Both the position numbers and the translations under genes were made by a program. A stretch of DNA of 64,000 nucleotides from an uncultured Dehalococcoidia bacterium (lineage in GTDB: Bacteria; Chloroflexota; Dehalococcoidia; Lucifugimonadales; UBA3495): positions 1,342,880-1,406,879 of the forward strand of contig CATOSP010000002.1 of the NCBI GenBank assembly GCA_951812625.1, in the 5' to 3' direction. The notes under the pieces are model-generated. The model searched no databases. It was not told the origin of the DNA and saw nothing but the letters and a program-made list of their open reading frames with translations. This document shows, in pieces, positions 42,432 to 51,959 of the stretch. Position 1 is the first letter of the stretch; each line of letters starts with the position of its first letter.

Positions 42432-43997
42432 TCACTTCCCCTGCTTGATGAAGTCCGAGATCCGCTCGCCGATCATCAGGACGGTCACGTTGATGTTGGC
42501 GCGGACGCATTCGGGCATTATGGAGGCGTCCACGACGCGCAGACCGTCTGCTCCGTAAAGTTTGCCGTACTGGTCTACCACGGCCATGGGGTCTGAGCCG
42601 GGTCCCATTTTGGCGGTGCAGGAGACGTGATGGCCGGTGCCCACCCACCGCCTCATCCAGGTGTTCAGGGCCTCGTCGGTTTCCAGATCGGAGTCCTCGG
42701 GGTAGACCCGGTCCTTGATGATGGCGGACATGGCCGGGTGGTCCTCCAGGCCGACTATCATGCGGACGCCGTCGCGGTACCTGCGGAGGTCTTCTTCGTG
42801 GTCCAGGAGGTTGTAGTTGAGAAGGGGATAGTCCCTGTAGTCGCTGGAGCGGAGCCTGATCTCGCCCTTGGACATGGCAAGGTTGAGGCCGAGGCTTGCG
42901 CCCAGGCCCACCAGGTCGGCGTGCGCGCCTCCCCTGTTGCGAGCCATGCCCGCACCGGAGTTCAGGTACACGATCATGTCATTGTGCAGGGGAGAGCCCT
43001 CGGCAGTGTACCGCACCAGAAGCTGGGCGTTGGCCACGAACCGTTGCAACTCCACCTCCGGCTTGGTGGCCCATAGCATGTTGAGGAGGGGATGGTCGGC
43101 CAGATTCTGCCCAACGCCCGGAGAGTCGATGACGGTGTCTATTCCGTGTTCCCTAAGATGGTCGGCGGGGCCGACCCCGGAGAGCATCAGTATCTGAGGC
43201 GACGCGATTGCGCCAGCGCTGAGGATAATTTCCTGGGCCTCGACGATGAAAGTCTCCCCGTCGGAGACTGCCTCAACGCCCGTTGCCCTAGGGCGCGCCC
43301 CGGTGGTGTCGAAGAGCAGCCGTTTGACCGTCACGTTGGGCCGGATGGTCAGGTTGAGGCGATGGCGCGAGAGGCCCAGGTATCCTATGGATGTGGACCA
43401 GCGGATGCCGTTGGGATTGTTCAGTGGCGTGGGACCCACCCCGGTGGTGCCGGGGGCGTTGTGGTCTTCACAGTGGGGCTGGCCGTTGTCCCGCCAGGCC
43501 TCGAACCAGATTTTGTTGCCCTGACGCCACTGGTCCGGGGAGAACCGGTGGCAGATGATGGGACCGTCGGAGCCGTGGAAGTCCCCGGGGTCGTCCTGGT
43601 AGGTGGTGTCCGTCTCCACCCTGTTGAAGTAGGGGACAAGCTTCTGGAAGTTCCACTCATCGTTCCCCCTTCTAGCCCAGTCATCGTAGTCCTCGGGGAT
43701 GCCGCGGAGGAATATCTGCCCGTTGATGGCGCTGGACCCGCCGGTCACCCTGCCCCTGGGAATCTCGATCTCGTTGCCACCCGCGCCACTGGCCCGGTAC
43801 TGCCAGTTGTGGTCGCTATCCCAGACGCTCTTGGCGGACATGTAGCCGTACTTGACCTCCTCCGGGAGGCTGTCGATGTCCGGATAGTCCGGGCCGGCCT
43901 CCAACAGGAGTACCGATGCGCCGGGATCTTCCGAGAGCCTGGTGGCGAGGATTGCGCCCGCTGATCCTGCGCCGATGACGATGTAGTCGTACCTCAC
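42432..43997 (-). CDS. GMC family FAD-dependent oxidoreductase (choline dehydrogenase-like)
   Basis: 521 residues. FAD Rossmann motif YIVIGAGSAGAILATRLSED, GMC signature GGSSAINGQIFLRG and the second signature GAIASPQILMLSGVGPADHL. C-terminal active site has HHVSCTAKMG and the WV...VDASIMPE pattern typical of alcohol/choline oxidation. It oxidises an alcohol substrate, unknown here. Upstream of the esterase in the same operon, which could release the alcohol. GGAGG region lies before ATG. Confidence 0.9.
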   Translation of the reverse strand: MRYDYIVIGAGSAGAILATRLSEDPGASVLLLEAGPDYPDIDSLPEEVKYGYMSAKSVWDSDHNWQYRASGAGGNEIEIPRGRVTGGSSAINGQIFLRGIPEDYDDWARRGNDEWNFQKLVPYFNRVETDTTYQDDPGDFHGSDGPIICHRFSPDQWRQGNKIWFEAWRDNGQPHCEDHNAPGTTGVGPTPLNNPNGIRWSTSIGYLGLSRHRLNLTIRPNVTVKRLLFDTTGARPRATGVEAVSDGETFIVEAQEIILSAGAIASPQILMLSGVGPADHLREHGIDTVIDSPGVGQNLADHPLLNMLWATKPEVELQRFVANAQLLVRYTAEGSPLHNDMIVYLNSGAGMARNRGGAHADLVGLGASLGLNLAMSKGEIRLRSSDYRDYPLLNYNLLDHEEDLRRYRDGVRMIVGLEDHPAMSAIIKDRVYPEDSDLETDEALNTWMRRWVGTGHHVSCTAKMGPGSDPMAVVDQYGKLYGADGLRVVDASIMPECVRANINVTVLMIGERISDFIKQGK

Positions 43998-44269
43998 TCC
44001 TTACCTCCTGGCTGTCACGCTGATCAGACGCCTTTGACCGCTGAAGGGATGGTATGCACTGGGACGGGGGACGTCAATCACCGGGACGGCAGTCCGGCCT
44101 CTGGAAACGGGACGGCATACCCCCAATTTGGAGACATCCCGGCGAAGAGTTCGGAGCCCGTCGCATCCAGGTCCGCCAATCATGGCGTACACGGTATCTC
44201 GACCGGTCTGCGGCAAGGTACAATTGGCAGATGAATCAGGCTATCTTTCGGACAGTCGGACAGTGAAGT

Positions 44270-45766
44270 ATGAGGACAGGGGCTGATTACAAAGAGAGTC
44301 TACGCGATGGGCGCGACGTATGGTTGATGGGCGAAGGCGCGGTGGCCGACGTCACGACCCACGCTTCGACGTCGGCCATGGTGGATGAGTACGTTGCGTG
44401 GTACGACCGCCACTTCGACGCCGACTGGCAGGAAGTCCTCCTGACCCCGTCCGATGGGAACGGCCATAGGCATCCTCTGGCGCTGACACCGCCCAAAACG
44501 TCTGAGGACCTGATGCGCCTGGGGAAGGCCATCAGCGCCGTGCACTTCGAAACCGGCGGCAACATGACGCACACCCCAGGCTACGGCGCGTTGATTGCCC
44601 TGGGAATGCTGAATGTTCTGAAGGGGCTGAACAACTCCTCTGAGGAAATTGAGGCGGCCGAGGCGTATTTTGAGGACCTAACCGAGAGCGGCAGGTTTCT
44701 CACCTTCGCCGGAGGCGGGCCGCTGATCGGGGCGCGGCTCCGTGAAGCTGAGAGCGACCGTGTGGCGCTCCGACTGGTGAGCGAGACTGCTGAAGGTGTC
44801 GTGGTTACCGGGAAAATCCAGATGCACACCAGTACACCCTTCGCGGAGGACCTGCTGATAACCAGCAGGGATGAGCTGCCACCCGGCAGTGGCAGGCACC
44901 TGTGGATCATTGTGCCAGTGAACTCCCGAGGCATCCGGGTGGTATCGCGCCGACCTGTCGCCAAGCACGATAATCCGTTCCTGTCACCCCTGAGCAGCCG
45001 GTTTGATGAGCTGGACTCCATGGTCTGGATGGAGGACGTTTTCGTCCCCCGCTCCCGCGTGTTCACCGGGGAGCCATCGAACCGAAACCGGCGCCATTCG
45101 CTGATCTCCTGGCTGCTCTGGCATCACAGCTACGGCTGGCTCGCCAAGGCGGAACTGACACTGGGCCTTGGCCTCGCCCTGGCTGAGGTCATGGGCCTGA
45201 AGGAAAATCCCCCGACAATCGAGCAGTTGATGGAGCTGACCGTCAACGTTCAGACCACTCGCACCTGCATGACGGCGGCGGAACTGGACCCGGAAACGAC
45301 GGAGAGCGGGTACGCCTTGCCCAACCAGCTTCATGTGGCTGCTGCAGGAATCAACACTCTCAGGGTCCGGCAGAGAATGGCTGAAATCCTGCGTGGCCTC
45401 CCCGGTTCGTCGTTGGTCAACGCTCCCGCAGACACAGACTTCGCCGACCCCAGGATGGCCGCAGAGCTGGAGGACGCTTTTGGAGGAGGCGGCTACACCG
45501 CGATGCAACGAGCAGCGCTCCTGCAACTCGCGTGGGACCAGGTGTCGTCGGGTCTGGACGGACGGGAGGCGGTTTTCGAGCTCCATGCCAGCGGTGGGCT
45601 TGAGGCATGGCGCCGCCGGTTGGCATCGTGGTTTGAGAGGTACAACGAGCTGGCGAACGGTGTACGGGGGTTTGTCCAGGTAGACATGCCGACCATGGAC
45701 CTGACCAGCCTTCAGGGAATACAGGGGCCGCCGAGGCGAATGCCTCAATCAACGCCGAGGCTCTGA
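44270..45766 (+). CDS. 4-hydroxyphenylacetate 3-hydroxylase (HpaB) family flavoprotein monooxygenase
   Basis: 498 residues, normal HpaB length. Acyl-CoA-dehydrogenase-type fold with family features: MRTGADYKESLRDGRDVWLM, TPGYGALIALG, DELDSMVWMEDVFVPRSRVF and WHHSYGWLAKAELTLGLG. HpaB uses reduced FADH2 supplied by a separate reductase (HpaC) to hydroxylate phenols or related rings. No HpaC-like gene is in the window. A paralog lies at 60737-62224. The gene stands alone: GMC operon diverges upstream across 272 bp, a 600-bp spacer follows. Substrate unknown. Confidence 0.85.
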   Translation: MRTGADYKESLRDGRDVWLMGEGAVADVTTHASTSAMVDEYVAWYDRHFDADWQEVLLTPSDGNGHRHPLALTPPKTSEDLMRLGKAISAVHFETGGNMTHTPGYGALIALGMLNVLKGLNNSSEEIEAAEAYFEDLTESGRFLTFAGGGPLIGARLREAESDRVALRLVSETAEGVVVTGKIQMHTSTPFAEDLLITSRDELPPGSGRHLWIIVPVNSRGIRVVSRRPVAKHDNPFLSPLSSRFDELDSMVWMEDVFVPRSRVFTGEPSNRNRRHSLISWLLWHHSYGWLAKAELTLGLGLALAEVMGLKENPPTIEQLMELTVNVQTTRTCMTAAELDPETTESGYALPNQLHVAAAGINTLRVRQRMAEILRGLPGSSLVNAPADTDFADPRMAAELEDAFGGGGYTAMQRAALLQLAWDQVSSGLDGREAVFELHASGGLEAWRRRLASWFERYNELANGVRGFVQVDMPTMDLTSLQGIQGPPRRMPQSTPRL

Positions 45767-46367
45767 ATCTCCGGCAATGAATTGACCTGAAGGATTTTTT
45801 CGGCGCGGAACCGAACCGTCACCGGCATGGAAGAATCGCGGACCCCCTTAGCAGCACGCGGATGGATGCTCCAAGACCGGCATGTAGTGGGAAGGGTGGA
45901 GAGGTGAACCAGAACCGGGAATTGTACTCCCACCTCAGGGACACACCGAATCGGGTCCACCGCAGGACCAAGGGGTTCAGCAAAAGCACCGCTAACTTAG
46001 TTGCTCGACAGCCTTGGTCTCTAAGAGCCTGGATTTAACCTAACGTGAACACGCGCCAGTAATACCGGCACCCGAGCTACCGTGCGCACGGCTATCCTGC
46101 GGCTATACTGGCCCATAGGGACCCGCGGGGTACCGTCTCCGAGAGCCGGGGTCAAACGCTCCACCGCCGGCCGGTCACCCGGACCGGCCAGTGAGAGGGC
46201 CGCAGCCTCTCCCATCAGCACGGGCTCGTCCTTCAATGTGCTGACGAGCAGTTGTATGGTTTACTGGCGCTGACTTCGCGCTCGCTCATAGAACAGTCAA
46301 CCCGAGCACAGGCTTGGGTGGCATGGTCCCAGTACCCTTCACGCAAAACCGGAAAGGAGAAACAGGC
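45767..46367. other. 601-bp intergenic region
   Basis: No reading frame with family features. One perfect hairpin at 46169-46189 (GGCCGGT / ACCGGCC, 7-nt loop). No RNA gene seen. Confidence 0.4.
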
Positions 46368-47165
46368 TTGAGCCCCGGAGAAAGAGAATCGATCCTCCAG
46401 CGGCGCGACGCCGCCTTGCAACGACTCGACGAAGGACATCGAGTGCTGCTGCAGTCTCTGGAGGGGATGGACACTGAAGAGGCCTTCCTCGGCCAGCGGT
46501 GGTCGGTGCGCGACGTTCTGTTGCACCTGGACTCGGAGCGGTACGTGGATGCGCTGGAGAAGATCGCCCGCGGCGAGATGGCGATGCTGCCACCGTTCTC
46601 AAGCCGGGAAGAGCATTTCCGGCTTGAGCTGGAGCAACAGGAAGCCACCCACCAGCGGTTCCGTGCGTTACTGACTGAACTGACACCGGAACAACTGGCG
46701 CGCCCGGCGACGCCTCCCAACCCTGAGAACTCCTATCCCGGTCTGACACTGCTGGAGCTGCTGGAACGCTCGGCCGGCCACGAGGCCAGCCACGCGCGCC
46801 AGATCGAACTCACCCGCCAGTTCGTCACCGCCTTCCGTTCCCGTGATCGGGCGCTGAACATCGTGGCCTTGGGCAACGGCGACACATCCCGCCTGTCGCC
46901 GCAGGTCAAGGACCTGCTGAATATGGCAGATCACGTGGTTGGGGAGCCCGAGGCACTGGCTGCAGTGGGCCACATGGTCCGCGGGGTGCAGCTTGCCATG
47001 CGCTCCGGTAACCTCGAAGAACTGGTCAGCCGTGCTGCCAGGGAGACCCGGGAGGGACTGTGGGTCGTGGTATGCGTCATGGGCGACGGCATCGACAACG
47101 ATGACACGGTTACCTCGGCCCGCAGACACGCAGACACGGTGGTGGTACACCGGGTGGAGCAGTAG
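46368..47165 (+). CDS. DinB-like four-helix domain protein
   Basis: 265 residues from TTG 46368, chosen because AAGGAG lies 8 nt upstream; an ATG at 46314 is possible. DinB_2-like helices: RWSVRDVLLHLDSERYVDAL, ERSAGHEASHARQI with His residues of a metal site. These proteins often are thiol-dependent enzymes or metal-binding. The C-terminal 90 residues (VGHMVRGVQLAMRSGN onward) are not explained by DinB and resemble no family I know. Tandem with tRNA-Leu about 640 bp downstream. Confidence 0.7.
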   Translation: MSPGERESILQRRDAALQRLDEGHRVLLQSLEGMDTEEAFLGQRWSVRDVLLHLDSERYVDALEKIARGEMAMLPPFSSREEHFRLELEQQEATHQRFRALLTELTPEQLARPATPPNPENSYPGLTLLELLERSAGHEASHARQIELTRQFVTAFRSRDRALNIVALGNGDTSRLSPQVKDLLNMADHVVGEPEALAAVGHMVRGVQLAMRSGNLEELVSRAARETREGLWVVVCVMGDGIDNDDTVTSARRHADTVVVHRVEQ

Positions 47166-47808
47166 TCGGTGGAATCCGGATGATTGAGCTCACGCGATGA
47201 TCAGGACCAAGACCTCTCGGATACCCGGCCCGAAGCTCTCGTTTTGCCGCCCCAACCAGGACTCCGGCTGTCTGCCATTGCGTGTCCCGAGTCATCCGTC
47301 CGGTGACCTCTGTACTCCTACGGTCTGTTTCCTTGGCGACGCGCCTTTCTGGTCGGTCCTGTTTTTCCCATTGGTCATGTGGAATCAACCAAGGCCAGAA
47401 TGGGATGTGCATTTCCTGGGAGGCTGCGAAAGGACCGGGTAGCCTTCGGTCCTTGATTGCAGGACGGTTCCATGTGACGGTTCACCTGCCATCTCCAGGG
47501 GTCATCCTGCCGGTATGGTCGAAGACCCTCCGCTGCACCACCAGTGTCAACTCCACCTGAGTACATGTCCGAAAGCTGGACTCAACCGGACTGCCCTAGC
47601 AAGCCGCCTATGCCATTGCCCTCCTTGTATCGGGTACTTGATTGGGCTACCATGGAGTTGCCGTTGTGGCGGATTTAGGCTCGGTGAGGCTGCGGCCATT
47701 CAGGGACAGAAACAACCAAGCGGTGACAGCCATGGTCGTGAATAGGCATAGCCTCAACGTTTGCAAATAACACCTCAGGAAACACTGGAGCCTGGATTCG
47801 TGCCTGAT
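47166..47808. other. 643-bp intergenic region before tRNA-Leu
   Basis: No convincing reading frame or RNA gene found. No clear -10/-35 pair was recognised for the tRNA downstream. Confidence 0.4.
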
Positions 47809-47894
47809 GCCGAAGTGGCGGAATGGTAGACGCGCCGGTCTCAAAAACCGGTGGGGGCAACCCCGTGTCGGTTCGACTCCGACCTTCGGCACCA
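47809..47894 (+). tRNA. tRNA-Leu(CAA)
   Basis: 86 nt with class II long variable arm. Acceptor stem GCCGAAG/CTTCGGC, D arm, anticodon stem CCGGT/ACCGG with loop CTCAAAA, so anticodon CAA (decodes UUG). Variable arm GGGGGCAACCCC, T arm with GGTTCGACTCC and encoded 3' ACCA. All stems pair. Confidence 0.97.
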
Positions 47895-48225
47895 ACTACT
47901 GAACTCCCAGCGATGGTCTTGGAAACCTAAAGCTGAGTCCTTGGGCCTTCGCCCCGTTCGACCCCTCAGGACCCCTTACGTCTTGCTAACTCCCACCCGT
48001 GACGAACCTGTCAGCCCGGGGTTTTCCCCTTGGCCAGACAATATTGGAACATCATTGCAGTGGCTCCAGTGCAGGTTAGAGGGAAGCACAGCCTCCATCA
48101 CGTCCAGACCCCAGACGGTCGAGTATCCCAACTTATCTGAATTGTAATAATGATGCGCATGTATTATTATCTGCTGCGGCGATCTTGCCCCATTCATTCC
48201 CCCACGATCATGTAGGCGGCGCTTC
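47895..48225. other. 331-bp spacer downstream of tRNA-Leu
   Basis: No gene or repeat recognised; no obvious integrase or attachment-site duplicate of the tRNA 3' end. AT-richer than the neighbours at 48130-48180. Confidence 0.4.
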
Positions 48226-49587
48226 ATGACCATCGCCGGTCTGGCAATCATGGCCTCGGGCCTGCTGCTGTTGCTGCTGACCAGCATTCCTCCAGCCACC
48301 CAGAAAGTGAAGGGGGGAATCTTTTACGGTTGGTCGCTGATCCTCCTCGCCTCGACGGTCATGATCCTGAGCATCGTGCCCTTCTTCCATAGCATGACGG
48401 CATGGTTCGTGGTTCTGGAACGGCACTTCGGCTGGAGCCGCACCGAGCTGGCACTGGCGTTCTCCCTCTCACGGGTTGAAGGCGGCATCATGGGCCCCCT
48501 GGAAGGCATCATGATTGACAAGCTGGGCGCGAGGCGAATGGTTGTCATAGGCACGACCATCCTTGGTGTTGGCTTCCTGATATTCGGGCAGATCAGAGAG
48601 CTTTGGCACTTCTACGCGGCTTTCCTGATCATGAGCCTTGGAGGCGGCCTGGGGACTTGGCTGCCCATGATGACTGTACTCAACAGTTGGTGGGTGCGCC
48701 GCAGGGCCACTGCAATGTCATGGGTGCTGGTAGGGTACCGCACGGGAGTCGTGGCGCTGGTCCCGTTAATCACGTGGGCGATGGACGACACCCAGTTTGG
48801 ATGGCGCCCTGTCGCCATGGGTATCGGTGTTGTGGTAGTCTTCGCGGCTTTCCCAATCTCCCGGATGGTGCGAAACCGGCCGGAGGACTACGGCCAGCTC
48901 CCAGACGGTGAAGAGAGGACGCCGGCTCCCGCTGCCGGGCGTACCTCTTCGTCTGCCTCAAGCACTGAAGAACGAAGCTGGACGTGGCAAGAGGCCATCA
49001 GGACGAAGAACTTCTGGCTGATGAGCGTTGGTCACGCCTGCTGCACCACCATTGTTGTAACCATCATGGTCCACCTGGGACCGATGCTGGTGGACCGGGG
49101 GTTTTCCCTCCAGACCGTCGGTATGGTCATCTCGATCTACACTGCCATAGGTATCGGGTCGACGCTGGTGGGGGGGCACATCGGCGACCGCATTCCGATC
49201 CGGCAGGCCATATTCGGATTTTCGATTCTCCAGTCCCTCGGGGTGGTCGTCCTTCTGGCGACACACACAATGCCCATGGTCCTGCTCTTCGCACTACTGA
49301 TGGGCTTGGGGGAAGGCCGTGGCTCGCTCACCACGGCAATACGGGGCGTCTACTTTGGGCGGAGATCATTCGCCAGCATCATGGGCATGTCGATGGTGCC
49401 CATGAATGTTCTGTTGCTGATTGCACCCCTGTTCGCCGGTTACATGTTCGACATGACGCAAAGCTACGTCATCCCCTTCGCGGCGGTGGCCATCGTAAGT
49501 TCCAGCGGGGCATCACTGTTCCTGTTCCTGGGTGACCCGAACAAGCAGTCGGCCAGGCTGGCTGCCAGTCCTGCTGCTGCCGATTAA
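48226..49587 (+). CDS. MFS transporter (monocarboxylate/oxalate-formate type)
   Basis: 453 residues with about 12 membrane helices and an additional hydrophobic stretch at residues 3-21 before the usual MFS start KGGIFYGWSL. MFS loop motif GxxxDKxGxRR between helices 2 and 3 appears as GIMIDKLGARRMVVIG. A linker of low complexity at about 205-240 sits between halves, then MSVGHACCTTIVVTIMVHLG. Sequence type resembles OFA transporters for organic acids. An efflux or uptake role cannot be distinguished. Next gene is the EthD-like protein, about 225 bp downstream. Confidence 0.85.
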   Translation: MTIAGLAIMASGLLLLLLTSIPPATQKVKGGIFYGWSLILLASTVMILSIVPFFHSMTAWFVVLERHFGWSRTELALAFSLSRVEGGIMGPLEGIMIDKLGARRMVVIGTTILGVGFLIFGQIRELWHFYAAFLIMSLGGGLGTWLPMMTVLNSWWVRRRATAMSWVLVGYRTGVVALVPLITWAMDDTQFGWRPVAMGIGVVVVFAAFPISRMVRNRPEDYGQLPDGEERTPAPAAGRTSSSASSTEERSWTWQEAIRTKNFWLMSVGHACCTTIVVTIMVHLGPMLVDRGFSLQTVGMVISIYTAIGIGSTLVGGHIGDRIPIRQAIFGFSILQSLGVVVLLATHTMPMVLLFALLMGLGEGRGSLTTAIRGVYFGRRSFASIMGMSMVPMNVLLLIAPLFAGYMFDMTQSYVIPFAAVAIVSSSGASLFLFLGDPNKQSARLAASPAAAD

Positions 49588-49812
49588 TCAGTCTTGCCAG
49601 ACCCTGTTCCCATTTCCCGGGTTTGGCGGAGGAATCGCGAGTGTGGCCTGCCCGGCGTCCGTTGGACCATTCTGGCCATTCGCTGAGAATCCCTCCCCAT
49701 AGCTATGGGCCAGCCGGGTGGTTGTAGACCAACGCCTCATGCCGTACTATTCCTCCAACCCGGCCATTCTCACATCACAAAGCCGAAGAACCGCCGAAAG
49801 TCAGGAGGGAGT

Positions 49813-50487
49813 ATGGAAGGAAGATACCCTAACGGGTTGCTGCTGGCGATCACCAACTGCACGGATGACTCCAGGCTGGATGAGTTCAACTACTGGTACA
49901 ACCATATGCACGTGCCGGATGTCACCGGACCCGGGGTATTCCGACACGCCATACGCTTTGCCAACTCAGATCCTGCATCACCGGCAGGGCAGTATGTGGC
50001 CACGTATGAGACCGATTGGGAAGAAGTTGAGAAGGCTATGCCAGCCCACCGGGAGGCCAGCGACCGCATCAGGGCTGGCGCAGACCGGGGAACACCCCTG
50101 ATTCAACCCGTTACGGTAGGTGTGTTCAAGCGCAGGGGCGGCGAGTTCAATGCTGCAGCCAAGCCGAGCCTGGGAATCCTGGTGGTGTTGAGCAACTGCA
50201 AGGACACCCACGATGAGAAGGAGTTCAACCGCTGGTACGAGGATGTCCACGTACCGGACATCCTCGACAGCGGAGCCTTCCACACTGCCTACCGGTACGA
50301 GAGCACCGACCCGGAGGCAACTAAGGCCAAGTACCTCGCCATCTACGAGACCGAGAACCGGGACCCCTCCGCTGCCAGGGAGAAGATGGGCGAATTGCGT
50401 GATGACTGGAGAGCGCGGGGCCGCCTGTACGATGGAATCGACGTGGTGGCGTCCCTCACAGCCCACCGCATCTGGCCGATGGACTAG
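49813..50487 (+). CDS. EthD-like protein with two tandem alpha-beta barrel repeats
   Basis: 224 residues from ATG 49813 with AGGAGGG 6 nt upstream. Two copies of the same domain: LLLAITNCTDDSRLDEFNYW then YNHMHVPDVTG (first half) and LVVLSNCKDTHDEKEFNRWY with EDVHVPDILD (second half). Each has the W-Y-x-x-x-H-V-P-D motif, and the duplication lets one chain form the barrel dimer. EthD-like small proteins accompany oxidative catabolism, such as ether or ring cleavage. No catalytic assignment. A hairpin (50515-50546) follows. Confidence 0.72.
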   Translation: MEGRYPNGLLLAITNCTDDSRLDEFNYWYNHMHVPDVTGPGVFRHAIRFANSDPASPAGQYVATYETDWEEVEKAMPAHREASDRIRAGADRGTPLIQPVTVGVFKRRGGEFNAAAKPSLGILVVLSNCKDTHDEKEFNRWYEDVHVPDILDSGAFHTAYRYESTDPEATKAKYLAIYETENRDPSAAREKMGELRDDWRARGRLYDGIDVVASLTAHRIWPMD

Positions 50488-50514
50488 GGCGACACGGGTC
50501 GATTGGACAACAAG

Positions 50515-50546
50515 ATGGGGGTGTGGCAAATATGCCGCACCCCCAT
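50515..50546. terminator. bidirectional intrinsic-type hairpin between convergent genes
   Basis: 14-bp imperfect inverted repeat (ATGGGGGTGTGGCA / TGCCGCACCCCCAT, one mismatch) 27 bp after the plus-strand stop at 50487. The minus-strand gene ends at 50689. No run of T follows on the plus side; the minus side has a short T-rich tail, so it could end either transcript. Confidence 0.6.
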
Positions 50547-50688
50547 CTCACTTTGCGCCAGGACGCCGAAGGCTAGGGTATTCGCATCTCCACCATCCGC
50601 ACACGCGATACCTGCTTTTCCATCGGTAAGTGTCTCCTCGTCACCGTAATGCGAGGTGATGAAGGTTCCCTTGTCTCGGTGGGCTGCA

Positions 50689-51858
50689 CTAGCCTGTGCG
50701 GGTTGCGTATGCCTCGCGGGCGCGGTCCAGGGCACGGGTCCTGCCGGCTACCAGCACTTCCTGCCGCTCGGCTGCCCATTGGTTGGATGCCTTGGTGCCG
50801 ATCAACGAACCCTGGAACTGGGGCATGACGTAACGGGCCAGCAGCTCGTAGCTGCGGAGCATCTGTTCCCTGGGCGCCCAGTCGATGGTCTGCACCAGAA
50901 AGCCGCCGAAGCCGCCGCTCTGCTCGTCCAGCCGTTTGATGGCCTCCACACAGTCGTCGGGGGTGCCTATGATCCACGAGCCGGAGTCGACCATGTAGTC
51001 GATGACCTTTTCCAGAGGGCCGTCAAAGACCGGCTTCCGTCCGTTGGTGCCCTCGGAATACTCGCGGAGGTAGCGCCCGGACCCGAGCCGGGCTTGTTCG
51101 ATCGCTTCCTTGCGGGTTTCCGCCAGATGCACCGGCAACACCAGCCGCCAATCGTCCCGGTTGACGGTCTGCTCGTGTTCGGCGGCTGACTCTTCCGCGA
51201 TGTCCCAGAGGGCCTTGAGGTTCGAAGGGCCGGAACTGGGGTCCCGGGGCACGGTGATGGTCAGCACTGCGGCGCTGTACTTCCCGGCCAACGCTACCCC
51301 GGCAGGAGTCTGTACCGAGGCCACCGCGACGGGCATGTAGGGCTTCTGGTATGGCCGCAACTGCAGCATCGCCTCATTCAACTCGAACCAGTCGCTCTTG
51401 TAGGTGATCGGCTCGGTCTCGGTGAACAGCCTCAGCACGATGCCAAGGGCCTCATCCATGCGTTCCCGCTGCACCTCGTGGGGTATGCCCATCATGTAGG
51501 CATCGCCCGGCAACGCGCCGGGTCCGACTCCCAGCATCACGCGCCCGTGGGTCATGTGGTCAAGCTGCACCATGCGGTTGGCGACCATCAGCGGGTGATG
51601 GTACGGCAGGCTGATCACGCCGGAACCAAGCTTGATGTGCCGGGTCCGGTCCGCTGCCACGGCCATGAAAATTTCAGGGGAAGAAATGGTTTCCCAACCC
51701 GCGCTGTGATGCTCCCCGATCCAGGCTTCGTCGTAACCCAGGTAGTCAAGCCATTGGACAAGCTCCAGGTCTCGGTCGATGGCCAGGGTAGGGTTCTCGC
51801 CAACCCGGTGGAAGGGACCCAGGAATATGCCGAATTTCATCCTTTCAGGTAATGCCAT
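50689..51858 (-). CDS. LLM class flavin-dependent monooxygenase (luciferase-like)
   Basis: 389 residues. FMN-dependent luciferase-like family: MKFGIFLGPFHRV, WIGEHHSAGWETISSPEI and GRVMLGVGPGALPGDAYMMG, resembling limonene 1,2-monooxygenase-type proteins. TIM barrel with FMN; requires a flavin reductase elsewhere. GAGGTGG lies before ATG 51858. Last of a four-gene minus cluster of LLMs and an amidohydrolase (50689-55292), 101 bp after the amidohydrolase. Substrate unknown. Confidence 0.87.
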   Translation of the reverse strand: MALPERMKFGIFLGPFHRVGENPTLAIDRDLELVQWLDYLGYDEAWIGEHHSAGWETISSPEIFMAVAADRTRHIKLGSGVISLPYHHPLMVANRMVQLDHMTHGRVMLGVGPGALPGDAYMMGIPHEVQRERMDEALGIVLRLFTETEPITYKSDWFELNEAMLQLRPYQKPYMPVAVASVQTPAGVALAGKYSAAVLTITVPRDPSSGPSNLKALWDIAEESAAEHEQTVNRDDWRLVLPVHLAETRKEAIEQARLGSGRYLREYSEGTNGRKPVFDGPLEKVIDYMVDSGSWIIGTPDDCVEAIKRLDEQSGGFGGFLVQTIDWAPREQMLRSYELLARYVMPQFQGSLIGTKASNQWAAERQEVLVAGRTRALDRAREAYATRTG

Positions 51859-51918
51859 CCTAGTCCACCTCTTCGCTTCTCAGAGTGTTCGTCGCGCAGT
51901 CCCGATCCGCCATTCATT

Positions 51919-51954
51919 CAGACGGTGGTTTACCATCAGACGGCGGTTTACCAT
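51919..51954. repeat. 18-bp tandem repeat, two copies
   Basis: CAGACGGTGGTTTACCAT (51919-51936) and CAGACGGCGGTTTACCAT (51937-51954), one mismatch, in the gap between the LLM gene and the amidohydrolase gene. Could bind a regulator or be a slippage duplication. Confidence 0.8.
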
Positions 51955-51959
51955 GCCGC

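Noticed and set aside
46169..46189. Perfect GGCCGGT/ACCGGCC hairpin as terminator
   Set aside because: It is 400 bp after the nearest stop and has no T run; probably a chance GC palindrome.
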